Part shown: piece by piece, positions 44,487 through 53,192 of the stretch
How positions within the stretch are numbered: the first letter of the stretch is position 1
Layout: each line of letters starts with the position of its first letter
Source: Allotamlana fucoidanivorans
GTDB taxonomy: Bacteria; Bacteroidota; Bacteroidia; Flavobacteriales; Flavobacteriaceae
DNA: 64,000 nt
Direction of reading: 5' to 3'
NCBI RefSeq assembly: GCF_006265225.1
Contig: NZ_VDCS01000010.1
Span: forward strand, 1 to 64,000
Position numbers and translations under genes: made by a program
Notes under the pieces: model-generated
What the model was told of the DNA's origin: nothing
Seen by the model: only the letters and a program-made list of their open reading frames with translations
The model's database searches: none

Positions 44487-45830
44487 ATGTCTTTATCAGC
44501 ATTAAACGCCATCTCTCCTATTGACGGAAGATATAGAAGTAAAGCTAGTGAGCTAGCACCTTATTTTTCAGAAGAAGCCTTAATTAAATACCGTGTTTTA
44601 GTTGAAATAGAATACTTTATAGCGTTATGTGAAATTCCTTTACCTCAATTACAGTCGGTAAACTCATCTATTTTTGATGACTTAAGAGCTATATATGAAT
44701 CGTTCTCATCTGAAGATGCTTTAGCGATTAAAAAAATAGAAAGTGTTACCAACCATGATGTAAAGGCCGTTGAATACTTTATAAAAGAAAAATTTGATGA
44801 GTTAGGTTTAGCCGAATACAAAGAGTTTATCCACTTTGGATTAACCTCACAAGACATTAACAATACAGCTATTCCGTTAAGTATTAAAGAGGCCATTAAC
44901 GATGTTTATGTTCCTGAATACACCGTGGTTTTAAATAAACTAGAGGCCTTATCAAAAGAATGGGCTCAAGTTTCAATGTTGGCACGCACACATGGGCAAC
45001 CCGCTTCACCAACGCGTTTAGGAAAAGAATTTGAAGTTTTTGTAACCCGCTTAAAAGAGCAATTTAATTTGTTAAATGACATACCTAGTGCTGCTAAATT
45101 TGGTGGAGCTACTGGTAATTTTAATGCGCATCACGTAGCTTACCCAGATATTGATTGGAAAGCATTTGGCGCCAAGTTTGTTCAAGAAAAATTAGGCTTG
45201 TATCACTCCTTTCCTACCACGCAAATTGAGCATTACGATCATATGGCCGCCTTATTTGATGCCTTAAAACGTATTAATACCATTCTAATTGATTTAGACA
45301 GAGATATTTGGACGTATGTATCTATGGACTACTTCAAACAAAAAATAAAAGCTGGTGAGGTAGGTAGCTCGGCTATGCCGCATAAAGTAAATCCTATTGA
45401 TTTTGAAAATTCTGAAGGTAACTTAGGTATTGCCAATGCTATTTTTGAGCACTTGGCCGCTAAATTGCCTGTTTCAAGACTTCAAAGAGATTTGACCGAC
45501 AGTACCGTTTTAAGAAACGTTGGTGTACCTTTTGGGCATACCATAATTGGTTTTAAATCAACTTTAAAAGGGTTAGACAAGCTCTTACTCAATGAAAATA
45601 AGTTTGCTGAAGATTTAGAAAATAACTGGGCTGTTGTAGCTGAAGCCATTCAAACTATTTTGAGACGAGAAGGCTACCCGAACCCTTATGAAGCTTTAAA
45701 AGGCTTAACTAGAACAAATACAAAGATAAATCAAGACTCTATTTCAAATTTTATTGATACCTTAGAGGTTTCAAACACAATAAAGGAAGAATTAAAACGT
45801 ATTACACCTAGTAATTACACTGGAATTTAA
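44487..45830 (+). CDS. purB: Adenylosuccinate lyase
   Basis: A 447-residue fumarase/aspartase-superfamily enzyme acting twice in purine synthesis: SAICAR to AICAR and adenylosuccinate to AMP, each releasing fumarate. Signatures are NAISPIDGRYRSKASEL at the N-terminus, HFGLTSQDINNTA, RTHGQPASPTRLGKE, and the mobile loop GSSAMPHKVNPIDFENSEGN with the catalytic serine. This is the E. coli-like long form. It is followed 9 bases later by a small membrane protein gene. Confidence 0.96.
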   Translation: MSLSALNAISPIDGRYRSKASELAPYFSEEALIKYRVLVEIEYFIALCEIPLPQLQSVNSSIFDDLRAIYESFSSEDALAIKKIESVTNHDVKAVEYFIKEKFDELGLAEYKEFIHFGLTSQDINNTAIPLSIKEAINDVYVPEYTVVLNKLEALSKEWAQVSMLARTHGQPASPTRLGKEFEVFVTRLKEQFNLLNDIPSAAKFGGATGNFNAHHVAYPDIDWKAFGAKFVQEKLGLYHSFPTTQIEHYDHMAALFDALKRINTILIDLDRDIWTYVSMDYFKQKIKAGEVGSSAMPHKVNPIDFENSEGNLGIANAIFEHLAAKLPVSRLQRDLTDSTVLRNVGVPFGHTIIGFKSTLKGLDKLLLNENKFAEDLENNWAVVAEAIQTILRREGYPNPYEALKGLTRTNTKINQDSISNFIDTLEVSNTIKEELKRITPSNYTGI

Positions 45831-45839
45831 TAGCTCTCA

Positions 45840-46037
45840 ATGTTAAACGACAAGCAATCTTTACTTTTAACTGGTCTCATGGTAGGCGGTATTTTTGTTT
45901 TTGGAATACTTGATATTTTAGATAATTTTATGGTTTTAACGGCATTAACTATTATGTTTTTTACCATTATAATAAATATGTTTTCGTTTTTAAAAAAATC
46001 GAAAGATATTCCGAAAGAAGAAAATCAAGATAAATAA
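45840..46037 (+). CDS. Small two-span membrane protein
   Basis: A 65-residue protein with two hydrophobic spans (LLLTGLMVGGIFVFGILDIL and MVLTALTIMFFTIIINMF) and a charged C-terminus (KKSKDIPKEENQDK). It lies 9 bases after purB and before a strong terminator, so it is probably co-transcribed. No family was recognised. Confidence 0.55.
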   Translation: MLNDKQSLLLTGLMVGGIFVFGILDILDNFMVLTALTIMFFTIIINMFSFLKKSKDIPKEENQDK

Positions 46038-46040
46038 GAA

Positions 46041-46071
46041 AAAAAGCTTCCAAAAACAGGAAGCTTTTTTT
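46041..46071. terminator. Bidirectional intrinsic terminator
   Basis: An 11-bp stem, AAAAAGCTTCC (46041-46051) and GGAAGCTTTTT (46059-46069), has a 7-base loop and T/A runs on both sides. It ends the purB unit and the convergent DUF4252 operon. Confidence 0.85.
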
Positions 46072-46086
46072 ACGTGTTTTAAATTT

Positions 46087-46626
46087 TTACTTGAAAAAAT
46101 TCATAATATCATCTAATTGTTTTTCTTGAATATTGGCTTTTTGCAGGGCATGAATAAGTGTTACCATTTTATCTGGACTCATATTATCACCTAATACTCG
46201 TACAATGCCAAACCCCATGTCTTTAGAGCTGCCAAACAATACAATTTCATCGGCTTCATCATCAGTGCCTATATATTTAACAGATATTTTATTTCCTTTA
46301 TCTCGTAATTCCATCAGTTCTTGATATTTTGAATCGCTTAAAATTCGATTCACTTCTGCTAGTTCTGCATTGAATTGTTCTACATTATCATCGGATGCTT
46401 TATATCCTAAGAAATTTAATTTATCAACAGATGCATAAGCTTCTTTCTGCTCTTCACTAAACTGAGACTTGTCTATTTCAATCATTGACAACGGAAAGTC
46501 CTGAGAAATAAAATTCTTTGTTTCTTGATGCTCTACATAATACCCCTGTAAGCTTCCGCTATTACCACAGTTAACTAATATAACTGCGGTGAATAACGAT
46601 AGAAAATGTTTGATTGTTCGTTTCAT
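46087..46626 (-). CDS. DUF4252-like lipoprotein
   Basis: A 179-residue protein with a lipobox (ILVNC20), so lipid-anchored in the envelope. Weak sequence features include a repeat of acidic helices and GFGIVRVLGDNMSPDKMVTLIHAL, like the DUF4252 family. It is the last gene of the sigma-factor operon and follows a related gene by 13 bases. Function unknown. Confidence 0.65.
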   Translation of the reverse strand: MKRTIKHFLSLFTAVILVNCGNSGSLQGYYVEHQETKNFISQDFPLSMIEIDKSQFSEEQKEAYASVDKLNFLGYKASDDNVEQFNAELAEVNRILSDSKYQELMELRDKGNKISVKYIGTDDEADEIVLFGSSKDMGFGIVRVLGDNMSPDKMVTLIHALQKANIQEKQLDDIMNFFK

Positions 46627-46639
46627 GATTATGAGTTAA

Positions 46640-47203
46640 TTACTTTCCTTTTTCTAGATGTTTTCCACCAGGAATATTCATTTTATCGGTTAATTTTGAA
46701 ATTTCATTAAGGTCAATATCTCCAGTAAGTGATACCACAACGGTTTCAATTTTTCTGTTCTCACCATTAATTTCAACACCCTGACCTTTCATAGCTTTAT
46801 CAATACCATTAACAAAGATTAAAAGTTCTTTCACATGATCTGCATCTTTTCCTTCTTTTACATAAAATTTAACTTCAGTACCATCATCTTTTACTTCCAT
46901 TAACTCTTCTAAACTGCTCGATTTTGATTTTACCCAACTTGAAATATCGCCTGCAATATCTTTATTGTCTGTCACAATAGTTTTAAAGCTGGTAATGCTT
47001 TTAACCATATCCATATAAGCTTGAGCTTCGGCATCTTCAACATCAATACCCATTTTGGCTATCATTTGAAACATCTTAGGTTTTATGGATACATAGGTAA
47101 CATCTGTGTTATCATTGTATTTCTCAAAAATATCTTTTTGAGCCATTCCTGCTAATGGTAATAACATAACAGCTATTATCCATACTATTAATCTTTTGTT
47201 CAT
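46640..47203 (-). CDS. DUF4252 family exported protein
   Basis: About 187 residues from ATG 47203, which gives a clean signal peptide (MNKRLIVWIIAVMLLPLAGMAQ); ATG 47236 would add an 11-residue extension. The body (DVTYVSIKPKMFQMIAKMG, VVVSLTGDIDLNEISKLTDKM) fits DUF4252, a family found beside ECF sigma factors in Bacteroidota. Function unknown. Third gene of the sigma operon. Confidence 0.7.
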   Translation of the reverse strand: MNKRLIVWIIAVMLLPLAGMAQKDIFEKYNDNTDVTYVSIKPKMFQMIAKMGIDVEDAEAQAYMDMVKSITSFKTIVTDNKDIAGDISSWVKSKSSSLEELMEVKDDGTEVKFYVKEGKDADHVKELLIFVNGIDKAMKGQGVEINGENRKIETVVVSLTGDIDLNEISKLTDKMNIPGGKHLEKGK

Positions 47204-47240
47204 TGCTTTGCTATTTAATGTATTTAAAATATTCATTGTT

Positions 47241-47714
47241 TTAGTTTTTAAAAATTATACGTGTTGAATTTTCAATTTCGTTAAGATACCCTAAGGTAGA
47301 TGTACCTTTGTTAACTTCATTAAGATATCCTACCGTTGCGGTACCTTTATTAAATTGATTAGAGATTAACTCCATAGATTTTGAAAATTCGTTAAAGGCC
47401 AATTGCGGATCATCATAAGTACCTAAATCATTTGAATGATTTACTTTACCTATATAAAATCCTATCATAAGAACAATCACGGCTGCAACAGAAATCCACT
47501 TGTAATTAAAATTTTGCTTTGTTTTTAATGGAACGTCTTTGGTAAACTGTTCTTTCTGATTAGCTAAAAAATATGTAAACATAGGTTTGTACATCTCTAA
47601 TTGCGGAGCTACATTGCTGCCGGAAAAATAGTTTTTCAACACTTGCTCTTCTTTTAGAGAAGTTTCCCCGTTTTCATATTTTTCAAGTAATTTTTCTATA
47701 TTATTTAATACCAT
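47241..47714 (-). CDS. Putative anti-sigma factor, single-span membrane protein
   Basis: A 157-residue protein whose 5' end overlaps the sigma gene by 14 bases. Residues 1-65 are a helical cytoplasmic region (EKLLEKYENGETSLKEEQVLKNYF), followed by one membrane span (WISVAAVIVLMIGFYIG) and a short extracytoplasmic tail. The tail contains two tandem copies of a 13-residue unit (NKGTATVGYLNEV and NKGTSTLGYLNEI). Position and topology fit an anti-sigma factor, but no ZAS or FecR signature is seen, so the role is inferred. Confidence 0.65.
   Translation of the reverse strand: MVLNNIEKLLEKYENGETSLKEEQVLKNYFSGSNVAPQLEMYKPMFTYFLANQKEQFTKDVPLKTKQNFNYKWISVAAVIVLMIGFYIGKVNHSNDLGTYDDPQLAFNEFSKSMELISNQFNKGTATVGYLNEVNKGTSTLGYLNEIENSTRIIFKN
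47277..47354 (-). repeat. Tandem 39-bp repeat inside the anti-sigma gene
   Basis: Two adjacent 39-base units (47277-47315 and 47316-47354) encode the 13-residue repeats. They differ at several positions, so the duplication is not recent. It is in frame and could change copy number without breaking the gene. Confidence 0.7.
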
Positions 47715-48210
47715 AATTATGTGTATTAGTTAATTTTTCTCTTATTGTTTTTCTTGCCCTTGACAAAGCCACTCTAACTGCTGTATTATTCATATCTAAC
47801 ATTTTAGCTATCTCATCAAAATCATATTCTTCTATATCTCTAAGTTGAATAATTAGGCGCTGTTGTTCAGGTAACGCTTCAATAATTTTCTCAACCCAAT
47901 GTACACTATCATTTAATTCAACTTGTTTTTGTAAAGCCGTTTGTTTATCCTCATAATTACTGTGCACAATTTTTAAATTTTGCGCTTGCTTCGATTTTAA
48001 CTTATCAAAACAATAATTCTTGGTCATGGTCATTGAAAAGGCTTCCACATTTTTATACTCTTGAATTTTTGCTTTATTGTTCCATAATTTAATAAGGACT
48101 TCTTGCGTGGCATCCTCTGCTTCCTCTGTTGATACTAGTAATCGCTTAGCTAAACGAAATACCTTGTCTTTAAAGGGTGTTACAATATTTAAAAACTCTA
48201 ATTGAGTCAT
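47701..48210 (-). CDS. RNA polymerase ECF sigma factor
   Basis: A 169-residue sigma-70 family factor with region 2 (FRLAKRLLVSTEEAEDATQEVLIKLWNN) and region 4 (LPEQQRLIIQLRDIEEYDFDEIAKMLDMNNTAVRVALSRARKTIREKL), lacking regions 1 and 3 as ECF factors do. It is the first gene of an operon with a putative anti-sigma factor and two DUF4252 proteins, and is divergent from two S41 protease genes. The inducing signal is unknown. Confidence 0.92.
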   Translation of the reverse strand: MTQLEFLNIVTPFKDKVFRLAKRLLVSTEEAEDATQEVLIKLWNNKAKIQEYKNVEAFSMTMTKNYCFDKLKSKQAQNLKIVHSNYEDKQTALQKQVELNDSVHWVEKIIEALPEQQRLIIQLRDIEEYDFDEIAKMLDMNNTAVRVALSRARKTIREKLTNTHNYGIK

Positions 48211-48311
48211 TCTAATAGTATTGGCTTGGTTAAATATAGCTTAGTTAAGGCTATTTGATATTACGACGATCATAAATCAGTTTTGTTACAAATATTTTTT
48301 TTAACACAATA

Positions 48312-48348
48312 ATGTAAGTATTTTTAAAGTTTTTAAGACTACTTACAT
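48312..48348. repeat. 9-bp inverted repeat before the first S41 gene
   Basis: ATGTAAGTA (48312-48320) and TACTTACAT (48340-48348) form a perfect inverted repeat with a 19-base AT-only spacer, ending 9 bases before the ATG at 48358. It could be a dimeric regulator site or a leader hairpin that controls ribosome access. Confidence 0.45.
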
Positions 48349-48357
48349 AAAAATAGC

Positions 48358-49875
48358 ATGAAATACTTTAAACCTCTTCCGTTCCTACTTGTTCTAATAC
48401 TTTCACTTAGTCTAGCTCTTAGTTGTAGTAAAAATGACGACAATGTTTTAATTGAAGAAAAAGAAGAATATGTACCTGTTACGCTAGACAATGAAATACA
48501 TGATTTTATTTGGCAAGGCATGAATGAAATCTATCTATGGCAAAGTGTTGTTCCTAATTTAAGCAACAATAAGTTTTCCACTTTTGATGACTATTATACA
48601 TTTTTAAATTCATATAACACACCCGAAAGCTTATTTGATGCTCTACTTTACAAAAAAGATGAAGTTGACAAATTTAGTTTTATTGTTGATGATTATGTGG
48701 CATTAGAAAAATCGTTTCAGGGCACTACCAAAACAAATGGCTTAGATTATAGATTGGTTAGATTAAGCGGATCAAATAACATATTTGGATATGTTAGGTA
48801 TGTAGCAAACAATTCTGATGCGGCGTCAAAAGATATAAAAAGAGGGGACTTATTTCTAACCGTTGATAATCAACAACTAACTATAAACAATTATGAAAGT
48901 TTGCTTTTTGGGTCTAAAGACACTTATACCCTAGGAATGGCCGAAATAACCAATAATACTATAACCTCTAATGGCAAAACAGTAACCTTGACTAAAACAG
49001 AATTTACTGAAAACCCGATTCATATTGCTAAAGTGATAGAATCTAACGGCACGAAAATAGGGTATATAATGTATAATGGTTTTACGAGTAATTTTAATAC
49101 CGACTTAAATAACACATTTGGTGATTTTAAAACCCAAGGTATTAATGAATTGGTTCTAGACTTTAGATACAACCCTGGAGGTAGTGTTAATACAGCCATT
49201 GAATTATGTAGTATGATTACTGGACAGTTTTTAAATGATGTAATAATTAAACAACAATGGAACTCAAAATATCAAAATTATTTTGAGGCTAATGCCCCAG
49301 AAAGCCTGGTTGACCGTTTTACTGATAAAATGTCTGATGGTACTTTAATTAATTCTCTCAACCTTAATAGAGTTTATATTTTAACAACTTCGGGGACAGC
49401 CTCTGCCAGTGAGTTAATTATAAATGGACTGGCACCTTACATTGATGTTGTACAAATAGGGACTAATACTACAGGAAAATATACCGCATCTGTTACCTTA
49501 TATGATTCTGAAAATTTTGGTAGAGAGGAGGCCAATCCAAATCACACCTATGCTATTCAACCCTTGGTTTATAAGTCGGCTAATGCAAATGGTGTCACAG
49601 ATTACTTTAATGGTTTAGCACCAGATTATCCAATAACCTACCAAAATAGTTCAGGGCAACTATTTGAGGGAGAAAACATTATTAATTTAGGTGTTTTAGG
49701 AGACATGAATGAACCTTTCTTAGCCAAAGCAATTGATTTGATTAATGGTGGAACTACCAAATTTTTTGAGTCATCAAAAGATGTAAAAGGTGTAAGCATA
49801 GAACATATTGCTGAATCAAATGACTTTAAACCTTTAGGCAAAGGCATGTATTCCAATTTTAAAAAAATGGAGTAA
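48358..49875 (+). CDS. S41 family peptidase lipoprotein
   Basis: A 505-residue C-terminal-processing-like serine protease with a lipobox (SLALSC). It contains a PDZ-like part (DIKRGDLFLTVDNQQL) and a catalytic domain: the core IGYIMYNGF and LVLDFRYNPGGSVNTAIEL, the serine in TSGTASASELI, and the lysine in NTTGKYTAS. It should be an envelope protease; target proteins are unknown. A close paralogue follows 30 bases later. Confidence 0.88.
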   Translation: MKYFKPLPFLLVLILSLSLALSCSKNDDNVLIEEKEEYVPVTLDNEIHDFIWQGMNEIYLWQSVVPNLSNNKFSTFDDYYTFLNSYNTPESLFDALLYKKDEVDKFSFIVDDYVALEKSFQGTTKTNGLDYRLVRLSGSNNIFGYVRYVANNSDAASKDIKRGDLFLTVDNQQLTINNYESLLFGSKDTYTLGMAEITNNTITSNGKTVTLTKTEFTENPIHIAKVIESNGTKIGYIMYNGFTSNFNTDLNNTFGDFKTQGINELVLDFRYNPGGSVNTAIELCSMITGQFLNDVIIKQQWNSKYQNYFEANAPESLVDRFTDKMSDGTLINSLNLNRVYILTTSGTASASELIINGLAPYIDVVQIGTNTTGKYTASVTLYDSENFGREEANPNHTYAIQPLVYKSANANGVTDYFNGLAPDYPITYQNSSGQLFEGENIINLGVLGDMNEPFLAKAIDLINGGTTKFFESSKDVKGVSIEHIAESNDFKPLGKGMYSNFKKME

Positions 49876-49905
49876 TTTCAGCTATCTCACCTAAGAATTA
49901 AAAAC

Positions 49906-51336
49906 ATGAAAAGAATAAAAGCCCCAATTATCTTCGTTTTAATGATAATGCTCTGTGTGAGTTGTTTTGAAGATAATGATGATAATGGTGTATCAATAAC
50001 AGACATCAATGATTTTGTCTGGCAAGGCATGAATGCCTTTTACCTCTATTTAGAACACATTCCAGATTTAGCTAACGACAGATTTTCAAGTAATGATGCG
50101 TATGTCAATTACTTAAATGGTTTTAATCGTCCTGAAGATTTGTTTGAAAGTCTTATTTACAAAAGAGAAACAGTTGACAGATTTAGTTGGATTGTTGACG
50201 ACTATTTAGAGCTTGAACGTTTATTTGAAGGGACTCGAGGCACAAACGGACTAGAATTTAACTTTTACCAATCACCTAATAGTGATACAGATGCTTTTGG
50301 TGTTATTCGTTTAGTGTTACCTGGAAGTCCTGCCGCTAAAACGGTTCTAAAACGGGGTGACATTATTTATGGTATAGACGGTATAAAATTAACCACTAGT
50401 AATCTGGCCTCCTTATTTAATCAAAATTCATATACGCTTAATTTAGGAGTGTATAATGATCATAACACTCCTGAAGAATCAGATGACACCATTGATCCTA
50501 TTGATGTAAATATCACTTTAAACAAAGTTATATATACTGAAAACCCCATCTTTAAAACAGCAACGTTCAATATTGGCGGACAAAATATAGGATACCTTAT
50601 GTATAATGGATTTATAAAAGGATCTGAGGAACAATTAAATAGCGTTTTTGCAGATTTTAAATCGAAAAATGTACAGCGATTAGTATTAGACTTAAGATAC
50701 AATCCAGGAGGCTCTGTATTAACAACAGCGTATTTAGCCAGTATGATTACAGGGCAATTCACGGGAGAAATTTTTGAAAAACTGAGATATAATAAAAATC
50801 AAACAGGAAATAATTTTGATTACCTATTCTACAATGAATTACCTTCAGAAGCTTCCATTAACTCTATAGGCCTGAACAAATTATACATTTTAGCTACAGG
50901 CTCATCTGCTTCAGCAAGCGAGGGGCTAATTAATGGGTTGCGTCCCTATATTGAAGTGATACATCTAGGCTCTAATACCGTTGGTAAAACACAGGCTTCA
51001 CGAACCCTTTATGACTCGCCTGATTTTACACGAGAAGGTGCTAACCCTACGCACACCTATGCCATGCAACCTTTAATTGCTGAAGGATTAAATAAAAATG
51101 ATGAAAAAGTTCCTGAAACAGGTTTGGTTCCAAGCATAGGGTTTGAATACAAAGAGAACGCTACCAATTATGGGGTTTTAGGTGATCCTGAAGAGCCCAT
51201 GTTAGCTCTTGCTCTAGCGGCCATTAATAATAGTACAGCTAAAGTATCCCGCATTAAATCACAAACAAAAGATTTAGATCTTATTTTAGAGAGTAACACC
51301 TTTAATCCTTATGAAGGTGGTATGTATATTGACTAA
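49906..51336 (+). CDS. S41 family peptidase lipoprotein, paralogue
   Basis: A 476-residue lipoprotein (lipobox MLCVSC) with the same layout as the upstream gene. Shared segments include NDFVWQGMN, LVLDLRYNPGGSV, the serine in ATGSSASASEGLINGL and the lysine in NTVGKTQAS. Both catalytic residues are intact. The tandem pair looks like a local gene duplication that has since diverged. Confidence 0.88.
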   Translation: MKRIKAPIIFVLMIMLCVSCFEDNDDNGVSITDINDFVWQGMNAFYLYLEHIPDLANDRFSSNDAYVNYLNGFNRPEDLFESLIYKRETVDRFSWIVDDYLELERLFEGTRGTNGLEFNFYQSPNSDTDAFGVIRLVLPGSPAAKTVLKRGDIIYGIDGIKLTTSNLASLFNQNSYTLNLGVYNDHNTPEESDDTIDPIDVNITLNKVIYTENPIFKTATFNIGGQNIGYLMYNGFIKGSEEQLNSVFADFKSKNVQRLVLDLRYNPGGSVLTTAYLASMITGQFTGEIFEKLRYNKNQTGNNFDYLFYNELPSEASINSIGLNKLYILATGSSASASEGLINGLRPYIEVIHLGSNTVGKTQASRTLYDSPDFTREGANPTHTYAMQPLIAEGLNKNDEKVPETGLVPSIGFEYKENATNYGVLGDPEEPMLALALAAINNSTAKVSRIKSQTKDLDLILESNTFNPYEGGMYID

Positions 51337-51347
51337 AACCTAAGGTA

Positions 51348-52061
51348 TTGAGCAAAAACAAAACCTACTTTAACTGGAGCACAGGAAAAGATTCAGCCTT
51401 GGCGCTTTATCATCTGCTGCAAAATGAGAATTACATCATTGATGAATTAATTACTACCATTAATAGTCATTATAATCGAGTGTCTATGCATGGTTTAAGA
51501 AAAGAATTCCTTACCGCTCAAACCAAAGCTTTAAACATAAAAGCGAGTTTAATAGAGCTTCCTGAAATGCCCAGTATGGAAGTTTATGAGCAAAAAATGA
51601 ATGACACTGTTTCTAGGCTTAAAACGGAAGGATTTACCCATAGTGCTTTCGGTGATATTTTTTTAGAAGATTTAAGAGAATACCGCGAAGAACAACTAGC
51701 CAAAAAAGGTTTTAAAGCCATTTTTCCTTTATGGAAAAGAGACACTAAAGCGCTTTTAAATGAGTTTTTAGACTTAGGTTTTAAAACTGTTATTGTTTGC
51801 GCCAATTCAAAATATTTTGATGAAGATTTTGTAGGCACTGTGATTGATAAAAACTTTATAGATAAGCTCCCAAAAGGTGTAGACCCTTGTGGTGAAAATG
51901 GAGAATTTCATACCTTCTGTTTCGACGGGCCTATTTTTAAAAATCCGATACCTTATACCCTTGGTGAAAAAATATACCGCGAATACGACAATCCAAATAC
52001 TGATGGTTCGGTTTGTAAATCTAACAAATACGGCGTTTGGTATTGTGATTTAATTCCATAA
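51348..52061 (+). CDS. Dph6-related ATP pyrophosphatase (PP-loop family)
   Basis: A 237-residue N-type ATP pyrophosphatase starting at TTG 51348 with AAGG just upstream. The PP-loop is STGKDS in FNWSTGKDSALALYHLL. TPE-like and H-x-V segments (GDIFLEDLREYRE, GVDPCGENGEFHTFCFDGP) match the Dph6/COG2102 group, whose eukaryotic members amidate diphthine. Bacteria lack diphthamide, so the bacterial reaction is different and unknown. It neighbours the B12 uptake genes, which is suggestive only. Confidence 0.82.
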   Translation: MSKNKTYFNWSTGKDSALALYHLLQNENYIIDELITTINSHYNRVSMHGLRKEFLTAQTKALNIKASLIELPEMPSMEVYEQKMNDTVSRLKTEGFTHSAFGDIFLEDLREYREEQLAKKGFKAIFPLWKRDTKALLNEFLDLGFKTVIVCANSKYFDEDFVGTVIDKNFIDKLPKGVDPCGENGEFHTFCFDGPIFKNPIPYTLGEKIYREYDNPNTDGSVCKSNKYGVWYCDLIP

Positions 52062-52062
52062 A

Positions 52063-52089
52063 AAAATGCCACCTAAAAAGTGGCATTTT
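52063..52089. terminator. Bidirectional intrinsic terminator
   Basis: A perfect 10-bp stem, AAAATGCCAC (52063-52072) and GTGGCATTTT (52080-52089), lies directly after the pyrophosphatase stop and ahead of the convergent btuG-like stop, with an A-run on one side and T-run on the other. Confidence 0.8.
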
Positions 52090-52118
52090 AAATAAAGTAG
52101 ATTACTTCAAGGCTCTGA

Positions 52119-53189
52119 TTAATTGAAATATATTTTTGATGCCCCTAAAGCCACTTCTTTAGAGTCTATTTTTTCCTGAGTTGTTACATCATAAATATTC
52201 AATGTGCTCACATCTGAAAACGATGTGTTTGTTGCATATATACGATTATCTTCAACTTCCATAGCGTAAAGATACCCTTCAGCTGTAAGTATAGAAGAAC
52301 TTGGTAATGCGGTTGCCTCTGCATTCATTTTAAAAATAGCTCCATTTAAGGCATAGTAAATCATATCGTCCTCATAAACCATTAGTGATGGGTGCTCGCC
52401 TTCTTCAAATGTTAATTCTAAATCAACCGATAAGGAACTTGTATTAATCATAGAAATACCTGCCTGTGTGTGTCCTGTAACATTCCAACTGGCATCATAC
52501 AATGTTCTTCCTTCCGATAAAACAACTAATGCTCCTGAATCACTAAAAAATAATTCATCTGGTCTATCTTTTACTACTATTTCCTTTACACTATCATCGT
52601 TTATTGATATTACAGAAATGACATTATTGTTTGTATAAGCACCTTTATGAGACACAAATAATTTACCATCTTTTTCTATAATACGTTCTGGGCCATTACT
52701 AACCGATATTGTTTTTATGAGCTGCAAACTATTTAAATCAATAACAGCCACAAAATCGTCCGTTTCATCCACAGCAGCCCCCCAGTTGGTTACATAGGCC
52801 TTATCACCAACCACGGTTAAAAACCTTGGGGTTGCTAAACCTGTTGTAATTTCGCCTTCTTTTTTAAAGGTATACCTATCTACTACCGTAATAGTATTAG
52901 AATTATCAACCACAATAAAAGCTTTTGCCTTTGAAAAAGCCATAGACTGAAGAAACGTACCTAATTCAGTCCCATTGACTTTTTTATAAATAAGGTTTTC
53001 AGAGTCACTAAAATCATTTGCAATAAAAGATATGGATCCTGTTCCTGCTCCTGAACCTTCACCACTTACCAAAATACCATTTTCATAATCGCCTTTTGGA
53101 AATACCGTATCGTCATCATCTTGAGAACATGATTGTAGCAGCAACAAGCTTAAAATGAACAGTTTAAAAATTAACTTACTAAGTTTCAT
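52119..53189 (-). CDS. btuG: DUF5074/YncE-like beta-propeller lipoprotein, probable BtuG
   Basis: A 356-residue lipoprotein (lipobox LLQSC) whose body is a seven-bladed YncE-like propeller with repeats such as TITVVDRYTF, AVIDLNSLQLIKTI and VISINDDSV. It is the second gene after a cobalamin riboswitch, 3 bases behind btuB. BtuG of Bacteroides is a surface propeller lipoprotein that captures cobalamin with very high affinity and hands it to BtuB. Fold, length, lipobox and operon all fit; direct sequence identity to BtuG was not tested here. Confidence 0.72.
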   Translation of the reverse strand: MKLSKLIFKLFILSLLLLQSCSQDDDDTVFPKGDYENGILVSGEGSGAGTGSISFIANDFSDSENLIYKKVNGTELGTFLQSMAFSKAKAFIVVDNSNTITVVDRYTFKKEGEITTGLATPRFLTVVGDKAYVTNWGAAVDETDDFVAVIDLNSLQLIKTISVSNGPERIIEKDGKLFVSHKGAYTNNNVISVISINDDSVKEIVVKDRPDELFFSDSGALVVLSEGRTLYDASWNVTGHTQAGISMINTSSLSVDLELTFEEGEHPSLMVYEDDMIYYALNGAIFKMNAEATALPSSSILTAEGYLYAMEVEDNRIYATNTSFSDVSTLNIYDVTTQEKIDSKEVALGASKIYFN

Positions 53190-53192
53190 ACT

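Noticed and set aside
47277-47354. Tandem repeat considered as a short CRISPR-like array
   Set aside because: Only two units, no spacers, and both units are in frame in a coding sequence.
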